Below, one piece after another: positions 1 through 8,061 of a stretch of DNA of 21,759 nt (position 1 is the first letter of the stretch; every line of letters starts with the position of its first letter). The position numbers were made by a program, and so were the translations under genes. The stretch lies in assembly GCA_031423155.1 (NCBI GenBank), contig JANPEZ010000163.1, forward strand, positions 1 to 21,759, read 5' to 3'. Below the pieces are notes generated by a model. That model was not told where the DNA came from. It saw only the letters and a list, made by a program, of their open reading frames with translations, and did not search any database. The DNA comes from JANPEZ01 sp031423155 (GTDB taxonomy: Bacteria > Actinomycetota > UBA4738 > HRBIN12).

Positions 1-1
1 C

Positions 2-904
2 GAACTCCTGGCCGAGATGGGCGAGATGGTTGAGATGGGGGTCCGCCTCTTCAGCGACGACGGCAACTGTGTTCCCAACGCCAGGATCCTGCGGAACGCT
101 CTCACATACGCGAAGGCCTTCAGTCAGGAGGTCGTCATGGCCGATCACTGTGAAGACCCTGTCCTGGTCGAAGGCGGCCACATGCACGAGGGCGTCAACT
201 CGTACACCCTCGGGCTCGCGGGCAGACCCGCCGAGGCCGAGGAGATCATCGTGGCCCGGGACCTTTCGATGGCAAGGATGACCGGGGGGCGTATCCACCT
301 TTGTCACCTGTCGAGCGCTCGCTCGGTGGAACTCGTGAGGCGTGCCAAGGCTGAAGGCATCAGGGTGACCGCCGAGGTCACGCCCCATCACCTGTCGTTC
401 ACCGACGAGAACCTGCTCACCTACGACACGAACTTCAAGATGAACCCGCCCCTGCGCACGGCCGAAGATCGCGCAGCGCTCATCGAAGGAGTTGCGGACG
501 GCACGATCGACGCCATCGCCACCGACCACGCCCCCCACGCCGTAGAGGAGAAGGAGGCCGAGTTCGATCTCTCTCCTCCCGGAACCATAGGGCTCGAGAC
601 GGCGTTGGCTGCGGTGCTGACCGACGTCGTCGCGCCGGGGTTCCTGACGATGACGCGTGCCATCGAGGCGATGTCGGTCGCCCCCGCCAGGATCGTGGGT
701 GCGAGCGGTCACGGCGGTTCGATCCAAGCGGGGCAGCCGGCCAACCTGGTCATCTTCGACCCGCAGTCCCAATGGCAGGTTCAGCCGCCCTTCGCTTCCA
801 GAGCCCGAAACAGCGCTTACCTGGGACGCACCCTGACCGGCAGGGTTCGCTACACGATGCTTCGAGGCAACCTCACGGTCGCCGAGGGCAAGGCGACGAG
901 GTGA
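2..904 (+). CDS. pyrC: Dihydroorotase, type I (3' part; start lies before the window)
   Basis: This cytoplasmic zinc enzyme closes N-carbamoyl-aspartate to dihydroorotate, step three of UMP synthesis. The visible frame runs from base 2 without a start, so the N-terminal metal motif (HxH) lies outside the window. What remains carries family signatures in order: an ADHCEDP histidine segment, HLCHLSS, TPHHL, the substrate-binding NPPLR and the metal/catalytic ATDHAPH motif. The C-terminal part (GQPANLVIFDP) is the usual small beta-sandwich of amidohydrolases. About 300 residues are visible, against a usual total near 430. Its TGA overlaps the GTG of carA by three bases (GTGA), so the two are probably translationally coupled. 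Identity is secure; only the 5' end is missing. Confidence 0.96.
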   Translation, partial: ELLAEMGEMVEMGVRLFSDDGNCVPNARILRNALTYAKAFSQEVVMADHCEDPVLVEGGHMHEGVNSYTLGLAGRPAEAEEIIVARDLSMARMTGGRIHLCHLSSARSVELVRRAKAEGIRVTAEVTPHHLSFTDENLLTYDTNFKMNPPLRTAEDRAALIEGVADGTIDAIATDHAPHAVEEKEAEFDLSPPGTIGLETALAAVLTDVVAPGFLTMTRAIEAMSVAPARIVGASGHGGSIQAGQPANLVIFDPQSQWQVQPPFASRARNSAYLGRTLTGRVRYTMLRGNLTVAEGKATR

Positions 905-2136
905 GGGGCCCGGCTGCCCTTCTGGCGCTGGAAGACGGCACGGTTCTTCGCGGAACCGGCTTCGGGGCTGCGGGAGAGACGTTCGGCGAGGCTGTATTCA
1001 ATACCGGGATGGCCGGCTACCAAGAGGTTCTGACCGACCCCTCCTATGCCGGACAGATCGTAACGATGACCTACCCGCACCAGGGCAACTACGGCTTGAA
1101 CGGGCAGGATCTGGAATCCGTGGGCGTGCAGGTCGCGGGATTCGCCGTCCGGGAGGCGAGCAGGAGGCCCTCCTCCTGGCGATCCGAGCAGACCCTGCAT
1201 GACGCTCTCGGCACCGCCGGCGTGGTCGGCATCGAGGGTATCGACACGCGAAGGCTGACACTGGTGCTGCGCGAGCATGGGTCTAGGAGGGCGGCCGACA
1301 GCACCGTTGACCTGGACGTGGACTCACTGGTCGCTCGCGTGAAGGCCTCCGAACGTATGGAGGGTCGCGACCTGGCGAAGCACGTGTCCGTCTCCGACCC
1401 GTACGAAGCAGCCGCCTTGGTAGGTCCGGCGGCGACCGACGCCGGCCCTATCTACCGCGTAGCCGCCTACGACTTCGGCATGAAGCGCAACATCCTGCGC
1501 CGCATGGCCATCGCCGGGATCGAAGCGACGGTCTTTCCCGCGACGACCCCTGCGACAGAGATAGCCGCGGGCAACTACGACGGCGTCTTCCTGTCCAACG
1601 GCCCCGGCGACCCCGCAGTAACCACGTATGGGATCCAGGCCTGCAAGGAACTCCTCGGCAAAGTCCCCATCTTCGGCATCTGTCTGGGCCACCAACTCCT
1701 ATCTCTCGCGCTCGGCGCTCGCACCTACAAGATGAAGTTCGGCCACAGGGGGGTCAACCAGCCTGTGAAGAACCTGCGAACCGGCGGGGTTGAGATAACC
1801 AGCCACAACCATGGTTTCGCGGTGGATGCGCTGTCTTGGGATCGGGGGGGGAAGGTCGGGGCCGACCTGCGCGGGGGGCGCTTCGCTCATTCCGCTCGCT
1901 TCGCTCGCTCCATAGCCCCCGCTTCGGCCGACCCCGACCTCCTTCCGGTGGTGCAGACCGACTTCGGGGTCGCTGAGCTCACGCACTGGAACCTGAATGA
2001 TGGGACGCTGGAAGGGTTGCGGTGCACGGACGTGCCAGCCTTCTGCGTTCAGTATCACCCTGAGGCCGCACCCGGGCCGCACGACTCCAGGTACTTGTTT
2101 CAGGAATTCCGCGCCTTGATGTCGGGGGTGGCTTGA
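901..2136 (+). CDS. carA: Carbamoyl-phosphate synthase small (glutamine amidotransferase) subunit, with an in-frame insertion
   Basis: CarA hydrolyses glutamine and passes ammonia to CarB to make carbamoyl phosphate for pyrimidines and arginine. The chosen GTG overlaps the pyrC stop and places the family's N-terminal domain (NTGMAGYQEVLTDPSYAGQ) at residues 34-52. The class I amidotransferase domain shows LSNGPGDP (231-238), the nucleophile C261 in GICLGHQ, and H386/E388 in QYHPEA. At 411 residues it is longer than the usual 370-390. The excess sits between GFAVD (305-309) and ELTHWNLNDGT (359-369), where about 48 residues replace the roughly 16 usual in actinobacteria. The extra segment is low-complexity (RFAHSARFARSIAP) and its DNA is an imperfect palindrome, listed separately. 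All catalytic residues remain, so the enzyme is probably active. Its TGA overlaps the carB ATG by one base. Confidence 0.95.
   Translation: MRGPAALLALEDGTVLRGTGFGAAGETFGEAVFNTGMAGYQEVLTDPSYAGQIVTMTYPHQGNYGLNGQDLESVGVQVAGFAVREASRRPSSWRSEQTLHDALGTAGVVGIEGIDTRRLTLVLREHGSRRAADSTVDLDVDSLVARVKASERMEGRDLAKHVSVSDPYEAAALVGPAATDAGPIYRVAAYDFGMKRNILRRMAIAGIEATVFPATTPATEIAAGNYDGVFLSNGPGDPAVTTYGIQACKELLGKVPIFGICLGHQLLSLALGARTYKMKFGHRGVNQPVKNLRTGGVEITSHNHGFAVDALSWDRGGKVGADLRGGRFAHSARFARSIAPASADPDLLPVVQTDFGVAELTHWNLNDGTLEGLRCTDVPAFCVQYHPEAAPGPHDSRYLFQEFRALMSGVA
1843..1947 (+). repeat. Palindromic repeat-like element inserted in frame within carA
   Basis: The stretch has two long, imperfectly complementary G-rich and C-rich arms. 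The left arm (about 1850-1878) contains AGGTCGGGG at 1853-1861; the right arm (about 1914-1946) contains its exact reverse complement CCCCGACCT at 1932-1940. The G run at 1873-1878 can pair with the C run at 1916-1920. Between the arms is a pyrimidine-rich centre with the direct repeat GCTTCGCTC at 1880-1888 and 1898-1906. It adds about 32-35 codons without breaking the frame, at a place where CarA homologues have only a short loop. The composition (runs of up to eight G) differs from the rest of carA. Boundaries are approximate. The resemblance is to palindromic elements that enter coding genes in Rickettsia; family membership is not shown. Confidence 0.6.
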
Positions 2137-5100
2137 TGCCTAGGCGCTCTGACATACACAAGGTCATGGTCATCGGGTCGGGGCCCATCGTGATCGGGCA
2201 GGCTTGCGAGTTCGACTACTCCGGGACCCAAGCGTGCAAGGTGCTCCGGGCCGATGGGTTCGAGGTGTCCCTGGTGAACTCCAATCCGGCGACGATCATG
2301 ACCGATCCGGAATTCGCCGACCGTACCTACATCGAACCCCTTACACCGGAGTCGGTCTTGGCGATCCTTGAGCGTGAACGCCCGGACGTTCTACTTCCCA
2401 CGCTCGGAGGTCAGACGGGGCTGAACGTGAGCGTCGCGCTCGCCGAGTCCGGGGACCTGGAACGCCTGGGGGTCGAACTGGTCGGGGCGAAGCTGGATGC
2501 GATCCACCGCGCGGAGGACCGGAGCCTCTTCAAGGACGCGATGATCGCCGCCGGGCTCGACGTGCCGCTCGCGGGCATCGCACACACCCTCGACGAGGCC
2601 CTGGAGATAGCTCACGACCTCGGCTTCCCCCTGATAGTGCGAGCATCCTTCACCCTTGGAGGTGGCGGCAGTGGGTTCGCCGACGACCTGGAAAGCTTCG
2701 CCGAGCTGGCTCGCAAGGGCCTGGCTGCCAGCCCGGTCACCGAGATCCTCGTCGAGGAGTCGATCGCCGGCTGGAAGGAGTTCGAGCTCGAGGTGATGCG
2801 GGACTCGGCCGACAACGCCGTGATCATCTGCTCGATAGAGAACGTTGATCCGATGGGCGTGCATACCGGTGATTCGATCACGGTGGCGCCCGCACAGACC
2901 CTGACCGACCGCGAATACCAGCAGATGCGCGATGCCGCGATCACGTGTATACGCACCATCGGAGTCGAAACGGGCGGGTCCAACGTCCAGTTCGCGGTCG
3001 ACCCCAGCGATGGGCGGATGGTAGTCATCGAGATGAATCCGCGCGTATCCCGCTCCAGCGCGCTCGCTTCGAAGGCGACCGGATTCCCGATAGCCAAGGT
3101 CGCCGCGCTCCTTGCGGTCGGTTACCGGCTCGACGAGATCACGAACGACATCACCGGCGAGACGCCGGTGGCCTTCGAACCGACCCTGGATTACGTAGTC
3201 GTGAAGATCCCTCGGTTCGCGTTCGAGAAGTTCCCTGAAGCCGATCCTCGCCTGACCTCGACCATGAAGTCGGTCGGAGAGACGATGGCCATAGGGCGCA
3301 CCTTCAAAGAAGCCCTCGGCAAGGCGTGGCGGGGGATAGAGAAGACCGGTTACGACCTCGGCGCCGAGTACGCCCCGGGTTTCGAAGGCGATCTGCTCGC
3401 CGCGCTCGCCGACGGAACCGAATCGCGGCTTCATCTGGTCGAGCGGGCGCTCTTCGCAGGCTTCTCCGTGGAACAGATAGCCGAGGCCTCGAAGATCGAC
3501 CCCTGGTTCGTGGATCAGATGGCCGAGGTGGTTGAGGAGGCAGCAAGGCTCTCGGGCTTGTCGCTGTCGATGCTCACTGCGGCAGACATGCTCGGGGCCA
3601 AGAGGCTCGGGATCTCCGATGCCCGGATCGCGCGGCTGAGCGGGGGAACCGAGGCCGCGGTCCGCCGTCATCGGCAGGCTCTGGGGGTGCAGCCGGTCTT
3701 CAAGACGGTCGATACATGTGCAGGAGAGTTCCCGGCACGAACGCCGTATCACTACTCGACCTACGAGGAAGAGACGGAGGTAAGACCGGCCGATCGCCCT
3801 CGAGTCGTGATCTTGGGTTCGGGACCGAACCGGATCGGCCAAGGGATCGAGTTCGACTACGCCTGCGTCCACGCGGCCTTCGCACTCGAAAGCGCCGGGT
3901 TCGAATCGGTGATGATCAACAGCAACCCGGAGACGGTCTCCACCGACTACGACACCTCTAGCCGGCTCTACTTCGAACCCCTTGCAGCGGAGGATGTCCT
4001 GGCCGTCTGCGCGGCCGAACAACCGGTCGGGGTGATAGTTCAGTTCGGGGGTCAAACTCCCTTGAAACTGGCGCACACCCTCCAAGAGGAGGGGTATCGG
4101 ATCTTGGGTACGAGTCCGGACGCGATCGACCTGGCCGAAGACAGAGGCAGGTTCGCCCAGCTGCTCACAGAACTTCAGATACCGGCGCCGCCACACGGCG
4201 AAGCGCGGACCCTCGAGGAGGCTCGCAAGATCGCCGCCGCGATCGGATACCCGGTGGTCGTCAGGCCTTCCTACGTTCTGGGTGGCCGTGCCATGGAGAT
4301 CGTCTACGGGGAGGACGAGCTAGAGATGTTCGTCCTAACGGCGGCGGCAGCATCTCCGGACCACCCCGTGCTGATAGATCGATTCCTCGAAGGAGCCATA
4401 GAGGTAGATGTGGATGCCGTTTGCGACGGTACCGAGGTGTTCATAGGGGCCGTCATGGAACACATCGAGGAGGCCGGAGTGCACTCGGGTGATTCCTCGT
4501 GCGCCATCCCACCCGCGACGCTTTCCGACGAGGAGCTGGATACCGTCGAGGACATCACGCGCCGGCTCGCACACCGACTGGGTGTGGTCGGTCTGTTGAA
4601 CCTTCAATTGGCGGTGAAGGACGAACGCATCTGGGTCCTCGAGGCGAACCCGCGCGCCTCCAGAACGGTTCCCTTCGTCTCGAAGGTTATCGGGACTTCC
4701 CTTGCCAAGATCGCGACCCTGGTCCTCACAGGCCGGACGCTCGAGGATCTTCGAGATGAGGGGGTCGTTCCGGCCGACGCTCGTCACTACCGGCACCTTC
4801 CCTACACATCGGTCAAGGCGGCGGTGTTGCCGTTCGGGCGGTTCCCGGGCGTCGACACGATCCTGGGACCGGAGATGAAGTCGACCGGCGAGGTCATGGG
4901 GATCGATGCCGATCCGGGTATGGCACTGGCCAAGGCTCTGGTCGCGAGCGGCGCAGGCCTGCCGACACATGGCGCTGTGTTCGTTAGCGTTGCCAACAGG
5001 GACAAGCGCTCGATCGTCTTCCCTGCAAGGAGGCTCGCCGATCTGGGATTCACCCTCCTGGCCACTTCGGGGACGGCTGGTGTCCTCGAGCGCGCGGGCA

Positions 5101-5447
5101 TCCAGGTCGAGCGCGTCGCCAAGGTCTCCGAAGCCAGCGTGAGCGTCGCGGACCTGATCCGCGGAGGTAGCGTGGACCTCGTGATAAACACCCCGTTCGG
5201 CCGAGGTCCTCGCACCGACGGCTACTTCATCCGCACCGCGGCGGCGGCGGCCGGAGTGCCGTGCATAACCACTTTGCCCGGGGTGTTCGCGGCCGTCCGG
5301 GGCATCGAGGCGCTTCGCGGCGCACCGAGCGAGCCTCGGTCGATCCAGGAATATCACGCTGATGCTGCTGCAACCCCTGTTCAGCCGCGCCTGGGATTCG
5401 AAGATGTGAGCCGGGTCGCGGGCGCCGCCGAAAGGGGAGAGGGTTGA
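2136..5447 (+). CDS. carB: Carbamoyl-phosphate synthase large subunit
   Basis: CarB uses two ATP, bicarbonate and the ammonia supplied by CarA to form carbamoyl phosphate. The 1103-residue protein has the full duplicated architecture. The first ATP-grasp half begins with KVMVIGSGPIVIGQACEFDY and includes GGSNVQFAVDP and EMNPRVSRSSALASKATG. An oligomerisation segment follows. The second half begins with VVILGSGPNRIGQGIEFDY and includes EANPRASRTVPFVSKVIG. The C-terminal methylglyoxal-synthase-like allosteric domain contains INTPFGRGPRTDGYFIR. Length is close to the usual 1070-1120. The ATG at 2136 overlaps the carA stop by one base; a TTG directly in front (2133) is a less likely start. The last 30 residues after the allosteric domain form a short tail without recognised motifs. 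The stop overlaps the pyrK start. Confidence 0.97.
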   Translation: MPRRSDIHKVMVIGSGPIVIGQACEFDYSGTQACKVLRADGFEVSLVNSNPATIMTDPEFADRTYIEPLTPESVLAILERERPDVLLPTLGGQTGLNVSVALAESGDLERLGVELVGAKLDAIHRAEDRSLFKDAMIAAGLDVPLAGIAHTLDEALEIAHDLGFPLIVRASFTLGGGGSGFADDLESFAELARKGLAASPVTEILVEESIAGWKEFELEVMRDSADNAVIICSIENVDPMGVHTGDSITVAPAQTLTDREYQQMRDAAITCIRTIGVETGGSNVQFAVDPSDGRMVVIEMNPRVSRSSALASKATGFPIAKVAALLAVGYRLDEITNDITGETPVAFEPTLDYVVVKIPRFAFEKFPEADPRLTSTMKSVGETMAIGRTFKEALGKAWRGIEKTGYDLGAEYAPGFEGDLLAALADGTESRLHLVERALFAGFSVEQIAEASKIDPWFVDQMAEVVEEAARLSGLSLSMLTAADMLGAKRLGISDARIARLSGGTEAAVRRHRQALGVQPVFKTVDTCAGEFPARTPYHYSTYEEETEVRPADRPRVVILGSGPNRIGQGIEFDYACVHAAFALESAGFESVMINSNPETVSTDYDTSSRLYFEPLAAEDVLAVCAAEQPVGVIVQFGGQTPLKLAHTLQEEGYRILGTSPDAIDLAEDRGRFAQLLTELQIPAPPHGEARTLEEARKIAAAIGYPVVVRPSYVLGGRAMEIVYGEDELEMFVLTAAAASPDHPVLIDRFLEGAIEVDVDAVCDGTEVFIGAVMEHIEEAGVHSGDSSCAIPPATLSDEELDTVEDITRRLAHRLGVVGLLNLQLAVKDERIWVLEANPRASRTVPFVSKVIGTSLAKIATLVLTGRTLEDLRDEGVVPADARHYRHLPYTSVKAAVLPFGRFPGVDTILGPEMKSTGEVMGIDADPGMALAKALVASGAGLPTHGAVFVSVANRDKRSIVFPARRLADLGFTLLATSGTAGVLERAGIQVERVAKVSEASVSVADLIRGGSVDLVINTPFGRGPRTDGYFIRTAAAAAGVPCITTLPGVFAAVRGIEALRGAPSEPRSIQEYHADAAATPVQPRLGFEDVSRVAGAAERGEG

Positions 5448-6316
5448 AGCGCGTTCGAGCCGAAGTTCTCTCGACACGCCGGTTGGGCGCGTACCACTCG
5501 TTGACGCTCGTTGCGCCCGAGATCGCTGAGCGGGCGAGGCCCGGTCAATTCCTCGCGATCGCCATGCCAGAGGGCGGGGACTTCTTGCTGCGCAGGCATT
5601 TCTCGATCCATCAGACTTCCCGCAGGGGAGGATGGGCCGGGACCATCGAGTTCATCGTCGATCCATCCGGACCCGGAACGGAGCGGCTAGCACGTGTCAA
5701 GGCTCACGAGTCCCTGGACGTCATCGGACCTTTGGGAAAGGCGTTCTCCTACCCGAAGAAGCTGACCAACTGCCTCCTCATCGCCGAGGGGCGCGGCGCC
5801 GCTTCCCTCTACTTCCTGGCGCAGGAACTGAAAGCGAGGCGGAAGCGTGTCGACATGATCGTCGGCGCAGAGAACTTCGAACGGGTGTTCAAGCCGATCG
5901 AGGGGAAGCGGCTCTCGCAGACGATCTCGATCTTGACCACCGACGGGTCCCTCGGCGATCGCGGATCCGTGATCGATGCCCTGCCCTCGATGGTCGAGAG
6001 CTGTGGAACCGACGTCATCTACGCATCCGCCCCGCCCGAGACCCTCGAGAAGATCGCCGCGTTCTGTTCCGATCGCAAGATCCCGGCACAGATCGCGGTC
6101 GAGGAGAACTTCGGGTGCGGCCTGGGCCTCTGCTTCTCTTGCGTGGTTCCTGTCGGTCGCAAGGACGGAAGCGGCTATGACAACGTGCGCTCCTGCGTCG
6201 ACGGGCCGGTTTTCAACCCCGCCAGGGTTCTTTGGGACAGGTGGCTGACCGACCAGCCGAAGATGCTCCCCACTCCGCCAGAGGGACTTCCGGTGGTGCG
6301 TTCATGGCCGGGGTGA
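5444..6316 (+). CDS. pyrK: Dihydroorotate dehydrogenase electron-transfer subunit (PyrK-like), degraded nucleotide motif
   Basis: In class 1B dihydroorotate dehydrogenases PyrK carries FAD and a [2Fe-2S] cluster and moves electrons from PyrD to NAD+. The 290-residue protein has the ferredoxin-reductase fold order: a beta-barrel with the FAD-binding RRHFSIH (50-56), then a nucleotide domain, then the C-terminal cluster motif with C225, C230, C233 and C251 (CGLGLCFSC, later RSCVDGPVF). The TTG start overlaps the carB stop by three bases and is preceded by a strong purine-rich ribosome site (AAAGGGGAGAGGG, 5431-5443). The glycine-rich GGGIG of the family, normally at the start of the nucleotide domain, is replaced by AEGRG at 114-118, so NAD or FAD phosphate binding may be altered. 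It is followed directly by an equally atypical PyrD. Family assignment is firm; the electron acceptor is uncertain. Confidence 0.88.
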   Translation: MKRVRAEVLSTRRLGAYHSLTLVAPEIAERARPGQFLAIAMPEGGDFLLRRHFSIHQTSRRGGWAGTIEFIVDPSGPGTERLARVKAHESLDVIGPLGKAFSYPKKLTNCLLIAEGRGAASLYFLAQELKARRKRVDMIVGAENFERVFKPIEGKRLSQTISILTTDGSLGDRGSVIDALPSMVESCGTDVIYASAPPETLEKIAAFCSDRKIPAQIAVEENFGCGLGLCFSCVVPVGRKDGSGYDNVRSCVDGPVFNPARVLWDRWLTDQPKMLPTPPEGLPVVRSWPG

Positions 6317-7260
6317 AGCGAACGATCGGGGTGGCTCTCGACGGCCTAACCCTGACGACTCCGGTCGCGATCGCCTCGGGGTGTGCCGGGACCGGCCGCG
6401 AACTGGCCGGGCTCGTAGACCTGCACAGGGTCGGCGCCGTCGTCAGCCGCAGCATCACGCTGCATCCGCGCAAGGGGACCCGGACTCCGAGGATCGCCGA
6501 ATCCCCCTCGGGCGTCGTCTGGGAGACCGGTCTGCAGAACCCCGGCATCGAGTCATTCGTCGCGGAGGAACTCCCGAGGTTGGCCCGTGCTCAGATCCCC
6601 GTGATCGTCTCCATAGCCGGCACCTCGATGGAGGAATACGTTCGGCTGACCAGCCTGCTTCAGAACGTTGCCGGCGTGGCCGCCCTTGAGGTCTACCTGT
6701 CGGGTCCTGATGATGAGCTCGACCGCGAGGTCATGGGGTCGCGCCCCGACCGCGCCGCGGAGATCATCGGAGCGGTAGGTCGGATGTCCACGGTTCCCGT
6801 CTTCGCCAAGTTACCGGCCCTGTCGACAGACCTGGTCGAGGTCGCAACGGCCGTCATGCGGGCGGGGGCGAGCGGCCTTACCCTCCTGGGGCCGGTGCCG
6901 GCCCTGGGAGTTAACGCGTCCCGTCTGCGGCCGGAGTTGGGTGCGGTGACCGGGTACCTATCCGGGCCGGCGGTGCGTCCCCTCGTCCTACGGGGGGTGT
7001 TCGAAGTCTCGCGCGCGATGCCTGAGGTGCCCATCTTCGCGGTAGGTGGAGTGACGACCGGCGAGGATGCCGTGGAGATGCTCCTGGCAGGGGCTTGGGC
7101 CGTACAGGTAGGAACCGCCACCCTGGTCGACCCGGTCGCTCCGGTCAAGATCGCCCAGGGGATCCATGCCTATCTGAGAGAGAAGGGACTGGCGTCTCCG
7201 GCGGAGATCCGCGGGCGCCTCCGCCTGCCGACGGCGTCTCCCTCCGGAGAGCCCGGATGA
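6304..7260 (+). CDS. pyrD: Dihydroorotate dehydrogenase class 1B-like protein lacking the catalytic cysteine
   Basis: The position between pyrK and pyrF and the overall fold point to the FMN-containing catalytic subunit that oxidises dihydroorotate to orotate. Family features are present: ASGCAGTGREL (24-34), GLQNPGIESF (76-85), K169 in AKLP, LSGPAVRPLVLRGVFEVS (219-236) and the FMN-phosphate region AVGGVTTGEDAVEMLLAGA (246-264). The active site is not canonical. Where the family has NxSCPN with the catalytic base, this protein has YLSGPD (131-136): Asn to Tyr, Cys to Gly, Asn to Asp. The Asn of N-x-x-G-L is W73, the INT asparagine is G196 and the conserved lysine of TKGITLEPR is R49. FMN may still bind, but orotate binding as known is unlikely. 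ATG 6304 overlaps pyrK by 13 bases; GTG 6313 is an alternative. Fold certain, activity doubtful. Confidence 0.85.
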   Translation: MAGVKRTIGVALDGLTLTTPVAIASGCAGTGRELAGLVDLHRVGAVVSRSITLHPRKGTRTPRIAESPSGVVWETGLQNPGIESFVAEELPRLARAQIPVIVSIAGTSMEEYVRLTSLLQNVAGVAALEVYLSGPDDELDREVMGSRPDRAAEIIGAVGRMSTVPVFAKLPALSTDLVEVATAVMRAGASGLTLLGPVPALGVNASRLRPELGAVTGYLSGPAVRPLVLRGVFEVSRAMPEVPIFAVGGVTTGEDAVEMLLAGAWAVQVGTATLVDPVAPVKIAQGIHAYLREKGLASPAEIRGRLRLPTASPSGEPG

Positions 7261-7940
7261 TCCCGCGCCCGGCCAACCCCTTGATCGCGGCGCTGGACGT
7301 CTCCGATCTGGACCGGGCCGAAACCCTCGGAGCCGCGCTGGCCCAAGAGGTGGGCATGCTTAAGGTGGGACTGGAGCTCTTCTGGGCCCATGGGCCGAAG
7401 GCGGTCGCCAGGATCGGGCATCTGGCACCCGTATTCGTCGATTCCAAACTCCACGATATCCCGAACACCGTGGGGCGAGCCGCGGCGAACATCGCTGCTA
7501 CAGGCGTGGCGATGTTCAACGTCCATGCCTTGGGAGGAGAGGCGATGATGCGGGCGGCACGAGATGGTGCGGAGCGCGGATCCGGCGAGAAGGGACTCGC
7601 GATGCCCCTCGTGATCGCCGTCACTATCCTTTCATCGCAGTCGGGAGAGGAACTTGCTAGCCCCGCATCACTTGCGTACGAGGCGAAGTCAGCAGGGCTC
7701 CATGGCGTAGTCGTCTCCGGCCAGGACGTGGAGGAAGTGCGGAACGTCTGCGGTGAGGACTTCTGCCTGGTGGTCCCCGGGATACGTCCTGCCGGTTCCA
7801 ACGGTGATGACCAGCTCAGGATCCTGACCCCTTCCGAAGCGATCGAGAAGGGCGCCGACTACCTTGTGATCGGACGTCCGATCACGGAGAACCCGGATCC
7901 GGCAGGGGTCGCCAGGAGCATCGTCGAAGGGCTGCGCTGA
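7257..7940 (+). CDS. pyrF: Orotidine 5'-phosphate decarboxylase
   Basis: PyrF removes CO2 from OMP to give UMP, the last step of the pathway. The 227-residue protein begins LIAALDV (9-15) with the conserved Asp14, followed by K36 in LKVGLE, and has the catalytic D-x-K-x-x-D set at D62, K64 and D67 in VDSKLHDIPNTV. VVPGIRPAG and VIGRPIT near the end match the phosphate-binding loops of the bacterial family. Length fits the family (230-240). The ATG shares ATGA with the pyrD stop and is preceded by GGAGA at the right distance. It is the last gene of the pyr operon: 121 bases separate it from mihF, and a promoter lies in that gap. Confidence 0.96.
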   Translation: MIPRPANPLIAALDVSDLDRAETLGAALAQEVGMLKVGLELFWAHGPKAVARIGHLAPVFVDSKLHDIPNTVGRAAANIAATGVAMFNVHALGGEAMMRAARDGAERGSGEKGLAMPLVIAVTILSSQSGEELASPASLAYEAKSAGLHGVVVSGQDVEEVRNVCGEDFCLVVPGIRPAGSNGDDQLRILTPSEAIEKGADYLVIGRPITENPDPAGVARSIVEGLR

Positions 7941-7986
7941 GGCCCTCCTTACCACGGGAAACCGCAGGCCGCACGCTAGATCCTCG

Positions 7987-8016
7987 TTGTCCCCCGCGGA
8001 CGGTCGTGCATATACT
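7987..8016 (+). promoter_or_regulatory. Predicted promoter of the mihF-gmk-rpoZ group
   Basis: A TTGTCC (-35, 7987-7992) and a TATACT (-10, 8011-8016) are separated by 18 bases, a good match to a vegetative sigma factor promoter. Transcription would begin near 8023, leaving a leader of about 40 bases before mihF that contains a clear ribosome site (AAAAGGAG, 8048-8055). The gap between pyrF and mihF holds no other recognisable signal. Confidence 0.55.
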
Positions 8017-8061
8017 CCCCGGCGTTCCCGCAGGACTCCCACGAGCGAAAAGGAGCGCGTG

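Noticed and set aside
2391..4196. Long minus-strand open frame (about 600 codons) opposite carB
   Set aside because: It is the antisense shadow of a highly conserved CarB in a GC-rich genome; the translation shows no recognised motif.
7928..7946. AGGGC/GCCCT hairpin over the pyrF stop as an intrinsic terminator
   Set aside because: The stem is five base pairs and only a weak CCTT follows; not enough to call a terminator.
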